A stretch of 64,000 nt of DNA from Climacteris rufus (Eukaryota > Chordata > Aves > Passeriformes > Climacteridae), in contig VZRZ01004233.1 in NCBI GenBank assembly GCA_013398175.1, positions 124,001-188,000 on the forward strand, given 5' to 3'. The notes below the pieces were generated by a model. The model was not told where the DNA came from and ran no database searches. It worked only from the letters and a program-made list of their open reading frames with translations. This document shows positions 12,801 through 23,900 of the stretch, in pieces. Every line of letters begins with the position of its first letter. Within the stretch, counting starts at the first letter, position 1. A program made the position numbers and the translations under genes.

Positions 12801-15239
12801 TGTTTCTGTGCCCTGAGGTGGAAAAGCCTTCTTCCTCTTTCATGTTAGAGGCTCGGATGAGGCAGCCAGGCAGTGACACAATACTTGGAGCTGTGCTGCA
12901 AGAAGGGAACATAACAGTGGGCATAAATTAACACTAGAATGAGTAACATTAAATCATATTGAGAAACACTAACGTTAGCAGGCTGAAAGTTTAAGGCATA
13001 CTTTTAGTCTACATTAGGAAGCATCCTCTTCCATGGGAACAGTTGGGTTCCATAGAGCCCAATACTCATCCCAAGGTAAGTTTCTAAAGTAAATGCAATG
13101 AATCATTAATCCCTTATTCTTCCCTGGTGAGGACTGCCACATCTTTCAGATCTTTATTACATGGTTTTCCTGTAAGACCCAAAACAGAAAAAAAGTCTGC
13201 CTACAGGTTCCCTTCCACACTAGGAAGCATCACACCCAAACAAAGTCACTTCTTATTCAAAAGCCTTTCACTGAAGCCTCCTTCAGTCCTCTCTCAAGAT
13301 GTGAACTGAACAAAGATTACCTTTTTTATTTCCATTTGCTTCCACCTGATTTCTATTCATCTGTGGTAAAATTTTACAACAAGACCATTAATCAAAACCA
13401 AATTTAAATAAAATCCTATTTAATTATCTTTTATTGTTGGTACTATTGTTCTCACAATGCTGAATAATGTTAATGATGTGCTTGTGTGGCACCAAATGAT
13501 AAATTAAAAAGCATCTCGTGAGTGGAACTTTTTGTTTCACATTGAGCTTTGGAAAGATTTTGCTGGATTAGGTATGGTATGGTCTGTTTTATTGCAAAAT
13601 ACTTCAAATTTTCTTTTTTATTTCCTAGAAAGGCTACTGACAAAGAATTATTTTATGCATAATACCAAACAGCTGTAGTCATATATATATATCTATATAC
13701 ATAACTATATAACCCGGTAGTTAATATTTTCGTGAGCAGGTAGAACACTTATGCATATCAGTTCTTTTTCAAGTAATTTATACATTTTGAATAGCAGTGT
13801 TGCATTTTTCAATCCCAGGTCTAATTCTGAGGACTGACATCCTTTTGTATTGGTGCAGGCCATTTTGCCAGTCTTGTTCTTTTACCACTTTGCTTTTATC
13901 CACTTCTACATACCTTTTGTATTTCTGTTTGATCCTATTAGCACAGAGATCAATCACAAAATTCCTGCTGGGAGCAGAACGGGATGCTATCTTTGTGATG
14001 TCTAAATCCAATATTTGACACCATTTTTCTTTACACACCAGCTGCAAACTGGTGTCTGCTCTTCTAATCCTTCACTGTAAGTCTTTCACTGTTAGGTCTT
14101 TTTACCAAATAAGACAAGAATTTAAACATGCTAAACTTTTTGAATAATGCTACCTTTTCTTAATATCCTAGAATTTTTGTACAGTTTCTTTTCTAATCCA
14201 AATTCATACATACACGATCACACTACTGGTTTGTTTACAGAAACTCCTCCGGACAGAAAGCTACTCAATGGTTTTCACAAAACCTGAGCAAGTTACATTC
14301 ACATTCACTAGGTGTCTGTGGGTTTTCAGAGGGCATAAAATGCATACATTAAGAAAAACACATTAATATGAATATTTTAAAATTCCGAATTCAGCCCCTC
14401 AGATGGGGAAAAATTACTTGAAGATTTAAAGATTGTAAATAGGTGAATCTTGAAAAATTATTCTGAACAAAGATCTCCTTTGTCACAATACTGTGATGAT
14501 TTGTATTGAGAAATGGACTTATAGTCTTCACACAGGGCAGAAAAGAAAAATACTTTTTTTCCCTTTAATACCAGCTCACTAGTAAAATAAAATTAATTAA
14601 CAAGTATGCATATTCTCACATCATTTTTACTGTCAAAGAGGGCACAGTGCACATACAGTTGTTCATCTCACTAAACAGACTAGGAAAATCATTTTAATAA
14701 TGAATACTTGCTACTGTATGTTATTTTTAATCCAGTTAAGATTGATAGTGGGTGTAAGAGCAGCGAGGTAAATGACATTTTAATAAAAACAACTGTTATA
14801 ACTGATTTCTGCTATTTTACTACTGCAATCCCCTTCAGCAATATGGAAAATGAAAAGTCTTTCTCTGGTATTGTCACACCCAGATTTCAAGACTATCATT
14901 TCTATAAAGTAAAATGGAAATATTTTCATATGCTGTTTTCTGAATCAGCAGTAACTTTAATTGTAAAACAAATACCATAGGGAATTTTAAGCTGCCTTTT
15001 CTGTTGGGCTGGTAAATTAGCACACAATCCACTGAAGTTTTAAGTTCCTACATTACCACAAAGTTTAAGATACTTCTGACCATGGCATTCCATTTCTGTT
15101 CGTAAAAACAGCCCCATCTTTCAGGCATTCCATCTCACTTTTCCAGAGTTAAACCCAGGATTTCTACAGATTTCATTAGGTTTACTTAGACCAGGGCTGT
15201 TGAGTCCAAGCAGTTAGAAAATAAGCCATGAAGTTTGTC
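6816..15239. other. Non-coding stretch, no recognised element
   Basis: No exon or nameable repeat is visible. The part around 8,450-8,640 is non-repetitive, with several homeodomain-like TAAT/ATTA cores. A short T-rich tract lies at about 9,160-9,190, and an (AT)n-like tract at about 13,681-13,711. A minus-strand open frame of 89 codons at 13,778-14,047 has a fairly protein-like composition but no family I recognise, and is discussed as a finding. Confidence 0.45.
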
Positions 15240-15480
15240 TGGGGATATGAATTTGTTATAGTTTTGATCACTGTAGGACTTTCCAGAAGACTGGAAAATT
15301 GCTAATTGTACACCATTATCCCAAAGGGTAACCAGAAATACAGAAATAAAATTATGCTCACCAAAAAGACAGGGTCATTTAGGAAGGTATGAAGCAATCT
15401 AAAGCCAAATGCAGAAGTAATGCCCATCAAGATTGCTTTATGAAATACAACTTGTTATCAAAACCAGTTTTATGTCTCTA
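15240..15480 (+). mobile_element. Ancient CR1-like LINE fragment, RT region
   Basis: The segment CCAGAAGACTGGAAAATTGC at about 15,283, followed by a 'caccattatcccaaagggta'-like stretch, matches the place in CR1/L3 ORF2 where the reverse transcriptase has a 'DWK.ANV.P..KKG'-type motif. Here it reads EDWKIANCTP before decaying into stops. Weaker similarity continues towards about 15,450 ('catcaagattgctttatg'). It is a short, heavily mutated internal piece without either LINE end. It is on the opposite strand to the fragment at 15,655, so the two are not one simple insertion. Confidence 0.42.
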
Positions 15481-15654
15481 AAGACATACACGATCCATAG
15501 ATGAAAGTAATTACATAGATATAATACATAAAAATCTTATTATTGCCTTTTATTTAATATTATCTTCAGAGGGGAAAACCCCCAGATTCAGAGGGTCCCA
15601 TAAAACTCATTCACAAAGTCCAAGAGCAGAAAATAAAGAGACACTGAAAAAGAT

Positions 15655-15865
15655 ATTAAGACACCACTTAGTCCATCCCTGCCCAAATACTTCACTGTCC
15701 TCATGTCTTTCCTGCAAGGGGTTTGCCAAACTTGTTGTTAAAATCTTTCGTAATGGGAATTCCTTCAGATCTTCTATGTCATTTCTATCCAAGTTTTCTG
15801 ATTCTTTTCTGCACAAGAAGATATCACCACATTTAGCCTCAGATATCTTTTCAGTCTATTAATCT
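15655..15865 (-). mobile_element. Ancient CR1-like LINE fragment
   Basis: The plus strand carries GGGTTTGCCAAACTTGTTGT at about 15,719, followed by 'aaaatctttcgtaatggga' and 'attcc'. This matches the antisense CR1 pattern 'TTTGTCTAACCTGTTCTTAA...CCAGTGATGGGGATTCC'. A 'ccatccctgccc' piece upstream at about 15,673 fits the same order. The copy is much diverged and has no coding potential. The assignment is by remembered consensus and the ends are approximate. Confidence 0.45.
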
Positions 15866-18800
15866 CTTTTTCTTGAATCTGGAGCTTCAGCACTGTGGTT
15901 AAAGGAAACCACAGGGCTACCTGAGATACAGTTGTGCTTCCCTAGGAGGGACAGACAGATGAGTGGGTTAAAATGAAGACCACAGTCCACAAGGAGTGTG
16001 TGGCTCTGTGTAGCACTAGCCTATCAACATCAGCCTTATCAGTTACAAATATTCAAAGAGTATGAGGCAGACAAAATATTTTTTTCTAAATAATTATGTT
16101 AGAATTTGGGCTTGAAAACAATAAATGCTGCTTAACTTTTACTCACATTCTAACTTGCCATGGGGGTAATCTGAATCATGACTTTTGGGTTTTCCACTGC
16201 AATCACTAAAACTAATAGCTGCTTGTGGGTTGTTTTTTTTCTGTCTAAAATAAGGAAATTATCTCCTGTAATGATTTGTGTACAGGAGCAAAGGCTTTGA
16301 AAAACAAACCACTGCATAATTTGAAAACTACTGTGCCTCCTAAAGGAGCTAGCAATTTAGCAATGCAGTGCAGCTATCCAGAAATAAGTGGGAACTACAG
16401 AGACATTTTATCAAACAACATAGAAGACAACAAAAACCATCTCACGCTTGTTAGCAGACACAGAGGAGAGCAGGCATCACTTGGCAGCCGAGGGACTGAA
16501 GCAACTTCTGGCATCTCAGGACTGTCCGGCATCTCAAGCTGCTCCGAGTGTCAAAGTTGGTCACCACCAGTGCTGGACCTGAGGATGTTCTGTTGTTAAA
16601 GAGCAAGCAAGGAGACACACAGCCAGTCCAGATAAAGCAGCAGCAGCAGCTGTGTTTTTTACTATATCTCCTTTATATATGGTAAGAACCTATCAGGTGT
16701 TCAACCACCCCCTGAGATGATAGGCTGGAGCCTCACAATACCCAGTTCCAAAACACTCGGTCTGAATCAAAATATCTCAGGACAACCATGAGATGTTTAA
16801 GCATTATCTGTTTGTTTTGCATAGTTCATATGGGAAAAGAGAATTTCTCAAATACTCTGGCAGCCACATGTTCTAATATAATCTGACTCTCAGAAATTTG
16901 GGAACAAAGATGTGTACAGGGAGAGTCAACATCTTGGAAACAAGAGTTTCAATAAAGATTTCCGTAAAGCTCTCATCTCTGTGCCTAGGGATCATAGAAA
17001 GGGTTGGATTAAAAACAAGTGGGAAGATGTCAGGAGCTTTATAGCACTGAGTTTCATACCAAGTCACCCCCTGGGATGACTAGGAAGAAGGCAGCCACTG
17101 AGCTATCACACTGTGTCTGTGCATGGTTTAATTCAGTTTGACTGCCACATCAAAAATGCAGCTCGTGTGAGATGCTAATGACAGGCTTCTGCAGTGTTAT
17201 GCTTTCAACAACAATTTATTAGCTTGGATAGAAACTAGAAGAGAATAAGGCATTGTATTCATGAGAATAATTGAAATAAAGGTTAAATAATGTCAAAATG
17301 CAGCCATGCTGTTCTCGTGACAAATCTGTGGGGGCTTCCACCTATTTAAAATTTTAATAGATTTTTAGAGCTCTCAGCAGTGCTAGGGACTAAAATGTTG
17401 GAAAATGGCTCTTGAGAGGGCAAGGTGGACTGGTTTATGTATTATTCCAATACTGTGGGCATTTAGCAGCCTCCTGAAGTAATCAATTATGATGGAGAAA
17501 ACTACTTCAGTGTTTCTGTGCTGTAAGACTTAAGTAGAAAATCTTAAACATGTAAATGATTAACCAGTTCTCATCGGATCTCCTTGGAGTGCCAGGTTTT
17601 GCACAAGTTTTCTGATGGATTTCCACACTCCCGATGTGCAAATACGCACACACACATTCTTAGCACAATGTGGTTGCCATAGAATTTATTTTAAAAAGCA
17701 ACATTCAACACAGCCCAATAGAAGATACTAGGAGATAATGGATGAAAAAAGTCAACTCCGGTTCAATTCCACTAATGTTAGTGAGTTCTTGATGGCAACA
17801 CATTTGCTGAAACCATCCACAATCAATTACTGAGACAGAAATAGGAGTGCAGTAAGCAACTGCCTTTAAATAACATATTGTTGATGCACTTAAAACAGTT
17901 TCTTACTTTTTTTTCCATAGAACAGAACCTCCTATGGGCTTTTGCTATGGAGTCCTTGGAGCTTCTTTAACAACCGGGGTCCTTGGAGCTTTTTAACAAC
18001 CAACACTGAACTTTTTTCACACTGTGGCAGAGTTCTAGCTAAATAAAAGGCCTTTAAGGTGCAGGAAGGTTGTTATGAAACATGCCTAACATCTCTCTCC
18101 TTCAAGAAAAATCTTGTGCAAACAAAAAACTGCTAGTGAGAGCAATGAGATGCACTCAGACAATGCCAGGTTGCTCAGACAGTAACTCATGTTTGCTGCA
18201 GTTCCAGCCTCAGGTAAAAGTTCTTAAGATTTAGGAGTGTTACTGAGATGTTTTGGAAATGGTGTGTTAGCATTTCCTACCAGTTTAATTCCCCAGTCTC
18301 ACTTTCTGTAAAGCTGAAGAGGTTGTGAAAAAGCACATCTATCCTGGCCATTCATGAGGTTACCTGCTTCCAGTTCTGCCTCCATGCAGGGGTGGCCCTG
18401 GCCCCAGCCCCACATTGCAGCCACTCACCAGAGCTTTGCCTTGGGACTACTGAATGTTGCACAAACCAGACTAACACAGCTCATTTTCCTTCCCATCACA
18501 CAGCTCCTGCCATGCATCAGTTGAAACCAGTGTGCAAAACAAAGACCAACTATTATGCAAATGGAAGTAAAAATACTTGAGGCTTAAATTTAAATCTGTA
18601 AACAATTACCAAGAAATCAGGTTGACTATACAGGATGGATAATCTCAGAAATAATGATGCCTGTGATCACTTCTTTGAGTAACATATCGCTGTAATAAAA
18701 TGGCAAACCAAAATATTAAATAGATGCTGGCAAATTAACAGGTTATTTAATATTAAATTAACTGAATATTAATATGATTACTGCTTGTTTTCAAGCACTA

Positions 18801-20270
18801 CTTCTTTTCATAAGTGAGGTTTTAGAATTTCCAGAGTATATGATATTTCCAATCCTAAACAGTTCTCTTCCATCATTTAACAGAAAGGCAAAGTGCCTGG
18901 GAGCACAAGAGCAGGAAACCAGCACTACAGAATTCCCTCTCAGAAGGCATTTAAATTTTATGTAGTAAGCAAGGCCTATGACGAAAGTATGTGTAATGTA
19001 ATGTAATTGTATCATTTCTCAAAGTTTTACATAATGACTTTCTGTTTCTAAATAATACTTCATTATTGGGAGCAGGAGAATGTAATTGTTCTCTGGGTGC
19101 TGCTGTTAGCTCCTAAGGGCACGATCAATCCTGCCAAGACATATAATTCATGCACTGTTTGCTTCTGATACAGCTACATTTACAAAAGCAATGCAGTGAT
19201 TAGATTCCTCCAAAATAAATGTGTCTATAAATCCCTGTGTCGTAAATAATATTAACAGCTACATTCAGTAGAGGACTTGAGCCACTGCCATGAGGCTAAT
19301 GCAGAACTAACAGACCTCCAAACAAACCATAATTTAAAAAAATATTTTTAAAAATCCCCTCCCAGATATGGCTTAACCCTGGACACATTTACAATAATGA
19401 GGCACCCTCCTACCTAACTGTAGTTTACTCAGTGCCTGAGGTGCTGCTCCAGCTCCTGCTCAACAGGAACCTCTTGAACCCTTTTCCCATATGAGGGAAA
19501 CCTGAGTCATGGCATTGAACATGTTGGCCGCATTTTTTGAAAGATTGAATCTGATAGATGTTTAACACAGCAGGAGCAGAATTAGATGCCTTCACAAAAG
19601 CAACCAAGAACACCCTTAAAAAGCAGTGGCTATTTTATCAGCCAGTGGGTGCTCATGAAGGGAGATCACTCTCCGTGGCACCTCATGCCACAGGAGAATA
19701 GTGCTTTCAGCTACCTCAGGCCAGACATGATGGTAAGTGATGATTCAGGTGCACACGGAAATTGCACAAACTGGTAAGATTCATGTCTACAAATTCAGAC
19801 ATCTGCAACAGATCTAGCTGGAGGAAGATGAGTGTTTTAGGACACAGTTCATCTCATTTAAGCAATGAACCTAAAACTCACGATATGCATCATTCCTTGG
19901 GATTGTTTTTCCCCACACTGACTATAAAGGGAGTCCTTAAAAGCTAAATCAGATATAAATGTATGCACTGCAGACTGCTAAATTTAGCTGAAATCAGTTT
20001 TATACCAAGTGTTTATTAATAATTTAACTAACCAGAAACATGGATGAAAATGAGTCAGTGCATTGTTTTAATATTATTTATGTTACCATTGGACTACACA
20101 AAGACCAGAAAGATGAAACAGAGTCTGAATAAACATAAATCTTTCCTAATCATGGAGAAAGTCATATTTATGTATGTCCTTGTATCCAGAAATACCATAT
20201 TGATTTGCCATCATTTCCTCATATGCCATTAATATACAGAAATTAAATTCTGAAGGCAGTAATTTGGAAA
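15866..20270. other. Non-coding stretch, no recognised element
   Basis: No gene is supported. The open frame at 16,276-16,599 (107 codons) ends in a small serine/glycine repeat and has no recognised family. A (CAG)4 run sits at about 16,639. A 27-bp direct duplication is annotated separately at 17,952. The blocks at 17,110-17,350 and 19,060-19,280 look non-repetitive and are candidates for conserved non-coding DNA by appearance only. Confidence 0.45.
17952..18004. repeat. 27-bp direct duplication, two copies
   Basis: Copy one starts GTCCTTGGAGCTTCTTTAAC at 17,952. Copy two starts at 17,979 with the same sequence lacking one C, giving GTCCTTGGAGCTTTTTAAC. Both continue into AACAACC. The single-base difference suggests a fairly recent local slippage or repair duplication. 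It has no apparent link to a mobile element. Confidence 0.8.
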
Positions 20271-20363
20271 AAGAGAGAGACAGAGAGACAGAGACAGAGA
20301 GATGGAGAGACAGAGAGACAGAGCGACAGACAGAGACAGAAACAAAGACAGAGAGACACAGAG
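20271..20363. repeat. GA-rich microsatellite (GACAGA-like units)
   Basis: A tract of about 93 bases is almost pure purine plus C on the plus strand and is built from interrupted GAGA, GACAGA and GAGACA units. On the minus strand it reads as a repetitive CTCTCTGT-type sequence, which creates spurious open frames of Leu/Ser/Cys repeats. Interruptions (ATGGAG, GCGACA, AACAAA) indicate an older, partly stabilised microsatellite. Confidence 0.92.
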
Positions 20364-20806
20364 TACAACTTTGATAAACCTATAGGACTCCTGTAATAGT
20401 CCAAGGAGATTTGCATACTCAGCTTTGTAACCACTACCCTTTTTATTGGGTTCCATGGACACTGTCAGGGGATCTTCCCAGGACATGAATATAATCCGTT
20501 TGTTTCAGTACATTTCCATATCAGTCTTGAAGAAGACTGGTACTATTTACCTTACAGTATAGAAAGGCTGATTCTTAGATCTTTCTTCCCATTTACAGCT
20601 AAGGTGTTTAATGCTTACAACTGCATTGAGTTGTCATTCACAATGGCCTATTTCCAATGTATACAATTTAAGAAAAGACTGCCTGTGTAAAGGTGTATTT
20701 CCAGTGTTCACGTAGCATCCAGTAGCATAGAACCTCAATCACCTCTTTGCAGAACTGAAACCTAAATTTCCTGTCAGATGACATAGGACATATTTAAAAC
20801 ATACTT

Positions 20807-20923
20807 AAAAATTAAGTGAGAACTACACATTTACTTAAAAAAAAAAANNNNNNNNNNNNNNNNNNNNNNNNNNACAAAATTAAAAATTAAAGGAAAACTA
20901 CACATTTACTTAAAAAAAAAAAA
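20807..20923. repeat. 26-base assembly gap between two copies of one sequence
   Basis: Bases 20,848-20,873 are N. The left flank (20,807-20,847) reads AAAATTAAG...ACTACACATTTACTT then poly(A). The right flank (20,881-20,923) reads AAAAATTAAAGG..., again ACTACACATTTACTT, then poly(A). The two sides are near-identical. This is either a genuine short tandem duplication ending in A-runs, or a false duplication made where the assembler failed to join reads across a homopolymer. Confidence 0.9.
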
Positions 20924-23900
20924 TTAATCACATCCCCTCCTATTGCCACTAGACTCTAATTTGGAATATGCCCTTGCCCACCCCATGAATCTCACTAGTA
21001 TATTTTTTGCTTTCTTTGACACAAAGTCTGTCTTTCAGGAGAACACCACTTCCTGTCTTCTGAGTGTTCAATTTGCTGGTACCTCAGACAGGCACATATT
21101 GTAATTTTCCTGCAAATGCCCCATTTAAGGAGGCACAAAGATGATAACTATCACAATGTCATAGAGGGAAAAAAGAGGAACAACAAAAATCAAGGGAAAC
21201 AGTTGGTAAATCCCCAACTGGGGTTTGCAGTCCTCATTAGAAAAAATAAAGATAAGAAGTAATCCTTAATTGAAAGAAAGCATGACTGAGACCAGCACTC
21301 ATAGTTCCTCTGTTTCACCTCTGCTTTCTCCCTGAGCAAAACCAGCTGCAGCATAACTAATGTTGACAGTGTTGCCTGTGGTCTTTTTTAATTACTCATG
21401 TTTTAACTTTCCTCTTTTTGTTACCTATTTTCCCATATTAATCACAGCTTGCTGTTTTTTTACTTTCATCTGCTATCTCCTCTTAAATTTATTTTTGCTA
21501 GTGTTTTCATTTTCCTGCTGCAGCTAAGCACCACTTCACTCTCATGCAAGCCCTCAGTCCAAGCAGTCTCTTCAGCATAAGCAGAATTCAGCTTCACAGC
21601 AGAGGTTGCCCTTGACTGTGGTGCATGAAGGGGATATGTCAGCAACAAGGATGAGCCTGTGGACTACAGGACTACTCTCAAAAAGTAGGAGTGGATGACT
21701 GCCCAAGCAGGAGATGGGGATAAGGTAACAGAGGTAGTTCTAACTGGAAACGCACAGACAGAGCAAGCATCTTGGCTATCCACCATCAGAGAGCTCTGCT
21801 GGCTCTCCCTTTGCCTTGCCAGCCCCCTGAGTGTGCACTTTCAGCTCAGTTGAGGAGGGCTTTCATTCCCAGTTTGACAGACTGGGCCCACTCGAAGTCT
21901 GAGCAGTTTGCAGTAGTTATATAGACAGTAACCACGCAGAGGCATAAATATAAACTCCCACATTTGCATGGTCCTCAGTAATCAAATGGAGATAATAACA
22001 ATTTACCTCTCCCAGTGGACAATCAACATGAAAAACTTCCAAGGAGCACACATAACCCCACCCAAGTCATATTCAGTGGTGTAACCTCAAGCCCCTCAAA
22101 AACCCAGCCACAGAAACTCTAATTATGCTGTGCTTGTCCAGATTAATGTTTTGCAACACCACTCTGAAGATACAGCCTCTGAGCTCTTAGGCAGTAATTT
22201 CCCTGAAGGAAAGTGAACAGTTGTGCCAGTTCCTGCAATCCTTCCACTATCAGCAATACACAGCAGCTCCAGCACCATGCCAGAATCAGTCAGGGTCTTT
22301 AATATAAGTAGGAACCACAAGGGAACATAAAACTTTGTCGACCTTCCCTTTCCCTATGTATTGTGGGATAGCAGCCTAAAGGAAGCTGATAGATGTCATG
22401 GTTTAAGTACAGCTAGCCTAGCTTTGAAGGACACAGGGTGGGAGTCCCCTCAAGGTCTCTGCCACCCCTATTCCCTATGATTGCTTACTGGTCAAATTAG
22501 AGCATTCCTAAATGCATGTCTCACTTCAGACTCTAACCTCTAACCAACTTAAAATGTATAAGAAAATCATCTTAGTCTTCCCTCTAACTGAAGGATGTCT
22601 TCCACTTTAAAAAGATCTATTCACTTAGCATTTAGATGATATTCCTAAGTCAAGTTCAGACACTACATGGATTGTACTGTTTCCTTAAAAAATGTTTTCA
22701 CTTTTCCTTAAAACTTTGTATTACTTTTCATTTTCACAGGGATTTTTTTTCTGGATCTCATGGCCCTTGGTAAAGGTAAATAACTGCAAAATAAACCTTT
22801 TGAGTACAGTTCTAGCAGCTATGTGTTGTATCAGAAATTGGTTATGAATGTATAATTTAGCGCTTAAAGGAAAATTTTAAAACCAGGTATAAATTAAGGA
22901 CCTAATACTGTACTCACTGAGGTCTGTTAGAACATGACTGGACTCTAAATGACCACTGGAGGTTAGTGTTTCCCCAGAGAAATTCAATGAGTCAAGAATT
23001 ATGCTAATTCTTTTCAATTATTAAAGACAGGCATCCTTAACATCAATGGCTGCAAATTACTCCCATACATGGCAGGCTTTGCTAAGCATGTTACAGACTT
23101 GCCGAAATTGGCGGGCAGGGGAAGGGTATTTGGGTCTACAAGCATAGAGATGCAGTTGAAGAAAGATGCTTATTATTACTATTTATTATTGTATGTATTA
23201 CCCCAGGACCTAGAAACCCAAGGTTACTAGGTTTCTGTTGTGTGAAGAGCTCTACACGTTGGAAGTGCTGCCCTAGCCACCCATAGCCTTTAGCAAGAGA
23301 CAGCAGGCCCTTACAAGCAGAGAAGAACCCATCAGACAGTATTGATTGTTGTGACAGACAACAGCATCCACAGGCCAGTGGCACATCCTCATCAAGTCCT
23401 GACAGAAATTACAGACACAGAGGGCTATTTTACAGGAAGATCCAAGGGGGGAAACAATAAAGCTGTTTACAGAAGCTGTTTACTTTACAAGTTTACAGAA
23501 GTTACTTTGCTATGCATTGGGCAGCATGAGCTTTATTGTTGTACCCCTGGAAACAGGTGAGCAGATAATCTTGATTTTCTGGGACCAGGGGCAGTGATCA
23601 ATATCTTGAGTATGACTGAGAGCTGCCAAGCTGGCTCATATGACAGATTAACTGTTTTCAGGTGTTAGCCCCTTATGGGTACCTTGTATTACTGCCTTAA
23701 CACATCATTTCACCTTAAAGGTTGTAAGAAGGTGGTTCTTTTAGCACAGATGTTGTATAATTCTCCTTTGCCCATATTAATTCTATTCAGAGCTTGTAGT
23801 ACAATTTCCTTCTGTACAGTAGTGGAAAACTTTCGGTACCAGCTGTAAATTGCGGATAATAATTGCCTTTTTTTGTGTCTCACTTGTTTGAAGGCAAGCT

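Noticed and set aside
16639..16651. (CAG)4 repeat
   Set aside because: Too short to count as a meaningful triplet repeat.
20229..20486. Leu/Ser/Cys-rich open frames
   Set aside because: Translation of the GA/CT microsatellite, not coding sequence.
22396..22420. TGTCATGGTTTAAG resembling an inverted avian LTR start
   Set aside because: Similarity stops after about 20-25 bases and no LTR body or opposite end follows.
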